Assembly: GCF_010015445.1 (NCBI RefSeq)
Contig: NC_053114.1
Location: 32,258,079 to 32,322,078 of the forward strand
Direction of reading: 5' to 3'
Origin: Perca fluviatilis
Taxonomy: Eukaryota; Chordata; Actinopteri; Perciformes; Percidae
DNA length: 64,000 nt
Part shown: positions 61,625-64,000 of the stretch, piece after piece
Numbering within the stretch: the stretch's first letter is position 1
Layout: every line of letters begins with the position of its first letter
The notes under the pieces: model-generated
Database searches by the model: none
What the model saw: the letters and a program-made list of their open reading frames with translations, nothing else
What the model was told of the DNA's origin: nothing
Program-made: the position numbers and the translations under genes

Positions 61625-62640
61625 GTCTGCGTCTGTGCCAAGTAGTATTCCCCGATAACAGGATTACCATCTTAAGCCTATTCACGGTAAGTGAGCCAGT
61701 TGGATGGATAAAGCACTGTATCGTCGACTCGGCTGGCGTTACATCAAGAAAAGAGTTAGAAAAATTGTAGAAGGCAGGCCTAGCAAGCTTGTGGTGAGTT
61801 ACTGAGAGGGAATATAAAGGATTCAAACTCTGTATAGAGGGATGAAAGCCTTGCAAGCTAAGCATTGCTTACAGTGATGTCGAACAAGGAAGGATTTAAC
61901 TTTTCACTGCAGTATTCTCCTCAGTGGTTAATGGTAAATCACACTGACTGTGAACACAAAACAGGGAGATGTAGTGGTAACATTTTAAGGTAAGGGTACT
62001 TTAATTATCATGAATTCATGCAGGACTTCATGCATTAAAATGATTTCATTTATGTAGTACTTCATGAACTATCAGGAATGTACAACAATTAACAATACAA
62101 GCAGCTAAGGTATTTTATGATTTCTGAGTTTTTAGTATTTTAAGGGTGTTTTAACAGAGAAGGAAACACAACCAGTCAATCAGAATCAGAACTAGATCTT
62201 TCTTTGGGAACTCAAGACAGAGTTTATTTTTATGGATGACGTTTTTCTAGATTTGATTCTTGCTTTCACATTAGGTGTCTTTGATAAATTGTATTGTATG
62301 ATTAACAATCAGGTAGTATATCTAACACATTTTTTTACATATCACAATTTAAAGAGCTGGCAGTGCATCTGTCATTTTGTAACAGTAAAGTCATATTTTT
62401 TAATCTGAGGTGTGTAAGATAAAAGGCAGTGCTTTCATGTTGCCTACTTTGATTGATTGGACTGAAAACCCTTCAGGTCAGAAGAAGGTATTACTCCATA
62501 ATTACAGGCTATATGGAATTGATATTACAATATTGCATGGCACCTGGCCTATAATCACTGTCACAAGTACATTTTTGTAATCTGTAAATTACACCGAAAG
62601 TGGTAAATACAAATAATTTAGAAATAAAGAATGATACTAA
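61625..62640. other. No gene seen
   Basis: AT-rich intronic DNA. Confidence 0.5.
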
Positions 62641-62679
62641 TGGCAAAGTGTTAATGAGACTTGTTGTATTACAGTTTGG

Positions 62680-62845
62680 TTGTGGGAATATCTACCACTA
62701 GGAGGTATTTTTGAGAAGGATGACCCGCAACAATCAAACCCCTGTTTGTACCTTTGTTATCATTACAAGAGTCACAGAGCTGAGCATGAGTTTTTTATTC
62801 TGAACAATAAATCGCTGATGAAAAAAAAAAAAAAAAAAAAAAAAA
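62680..62845 (+). repeat. Possible retrocopy 3' end with poly(A)
   Basis: AATAAA at 62806-62811 stands 9 bases before an uninterrupted run of 25 A (62821-62845). A polyadenylation signal followed at the usual distance by a pure A tract not matched elsewhere in the window is what a retroposed transcript leaves. The source transcript is not recognised, and no target duplication could be fixed. Confidence 0.45.
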
Positions 62846-62892
62846 GAAATGTTCGTTTTAATAAGATCTATTTCTAGGATTCCCATCATTCA

Positions 62893-63451
62893 TTACAACA
62901 AGGTGTTCTTTCTGCTGGGCTTTTGGCCTGTCGCACCTCCAACGGGGCCTGTGGTGGACTGTGCATGGCAGGGGCGTCCTCTTCCCTGAGGCAGGCCTAA
63001 ACCTGACCGCATACCGCGAGGTTTTGCTGCAGGGTCTTCAGCTGGGGACCACAGCTCACTGACGTTTCGCCCCTTAACCCAGAACATCTCCTGGTGGCAG
63101 GGCAGTGAACAGGGACGTCTCCCTGACACCCCCTGCAGCAAAACCTAATTAGATGTTACTCCTCAAGTCTCATCGTTTCAGCCAGAGCCAGTGGCTTGCT
63201 TTCTCAGCTTCCTCAGAGAGCTCTTTGGTGGATCTGCTCAGTGTGGCTCCACGTAGTCCCAGGTCTTTGAGCAGACGTGATGTTGATCTGCCCCATAATA
63301 CTCTTGTTTCCATCTGGATCAAAAAAATTCCATCTGCTGCCTGATAAAACATTTTTCTAACATATTTTCCAAGTTGTGACTCAAATTGAAACAAAGATGG
63401 TAGTGTATCTCCTCCTTTGTTTTGCACAACACAACAAAGCATCAAAGACAT
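62893..63451 (-). pseudogene. Decayed retroelement ORF, C-terminal part
   Basis: The upstream frame (63170-63451) ends with STSRLLKDLGLRG and AEKASHWLWLKR. This pair of motifs I recall from the C terminus of retroelement polyproteins frequent in fish and invertebrates, following an endonuclease-like domain. The second frame (62893-63141) continues with a Pro/Gly/Arg-rich tail in a different phase after a stop. The conserved reverse transcriptase core is absent. The family assignment is from memory and moderate at best. Confidence 0.4.
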
Positions 63452-64000
63452 TCATTTGTATGAACATATCATATAATGATAATAAAAACAGTAACATTAA
63501 CATCATTGGACAATATACTATTACAATTTTAGATTTTTTTTCTATGAAATGTCTGGAAGAGTCTTTGAGGGTTCTGAAAATACAACCATCTGGCTTTTTT
63601 ACAGATTATTTTTCAGTAAAACAAGCAAAACATGCTATAAATTGCAGAATGTTTGCAATTTCCATTTGTCTATCTTGTTTCCATTTATCTTGTGCCAAAA
63701 CACTTTAATTACTTTCTTACAAATTTGACACGCTATGTACAAATTTGACTACTTTGTTCGCTTTGAATTATCAATTACATTTTGTAAAAATTATGAATGA
63801 GTTATCTTAAACGGTTTGTGGGTAAAACTAAATAACTGATACTTGATATGGAATCCACAATTATGATTTAGTTTGCATTTGTGCTGACTTTATTTGAGGG
63901 GTCACAAAATAATTGATTAATAAGCAACAGTGATTTCACAATTAGGCAACCGTTATTCAGAAGATATTTATTAGTGTTAAAGAAAAACCTTTATTTGAAG
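63452..64000. other. No gene seen
   Basis: AT-rich intronic DNA to the end of the window. Confidence 0.5.

Overview
The window looks like nuclear DNA of a teleost fish, most likely a percomorph (perch-like) species. It has very many long (CA)n/(GT)n and (CT)n microsatellites, almost no coding capacity, and a dense mix of fish repeat families: Tc1 and hAT transposons, foldback MITEs, a tRNA-derived SINE, and L2 and L1-like LINE ends. The species call is an inference from repeat types remembered as common in perciform genomes. No search could be run.

Only one protein-coding exon could be supported: 50227-50366 on the + strand. It encodes the start of the first immunoglobulin domain of an MDGA protein (MAM domain-containing GPI anchor), closer to MDGA1 than MDGA2. 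The rest of the window is read as long introns of this gene, possibly with upstream flank. The signal-peptide exon and the exon completing Ig1 were not found.

Layout. 0-5 kb: microsatellites and unremarkable DNA. 5-9.5 kb: a 419-bp MITE (5120-5538) and a 1.84-kb hAT relic with perfect 8-bp target duplications (7386-9229). 11-17.5 kb: dispersed repeats, a foldback MITE (14531-14700), and a nearly intact Tc1 element with two nonsense codons (15484-17111) inside another foldback repeat. 18.5-20.7 kb: a three-level nest of inverted-repeat elements. 23-25.5 kb: small MITEs and a SINE (24447-24637). 27.4-31 kb: an hAT MITE and an IS630/Tc1-related relic. 33-34 kb: a 44-bp inverted repeat. 38.7-39.6 kb: an old repeat split by an L1-like LINE tail. 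41.9-42.5 kb and 44.3-45.3 kb: MITEs, the second split by an L2 end. 48.7-52.8 kb: a 19-bp minisatellite, an hAT MITE, the mdga1 exon and a 1.33-kb hAT element. 53-62 kb: mostly microsatellites and a second SINE copy. 62.6-63.5 kb: a poly(A)-tailed retrocopy-like end and a decayed retroelement ORF.

No operon, defence system, CRISPR array or other new multi-gene system is visible. The most interesting signals are the insertion history (nested elements with readable target-site duplications and an internal empty site) and the arrangement around the mdga1 exon. There a long (GT)n tract stands where the polypyrimidine tract is expected, and a complementary (CA)n tract lies in the next intron.
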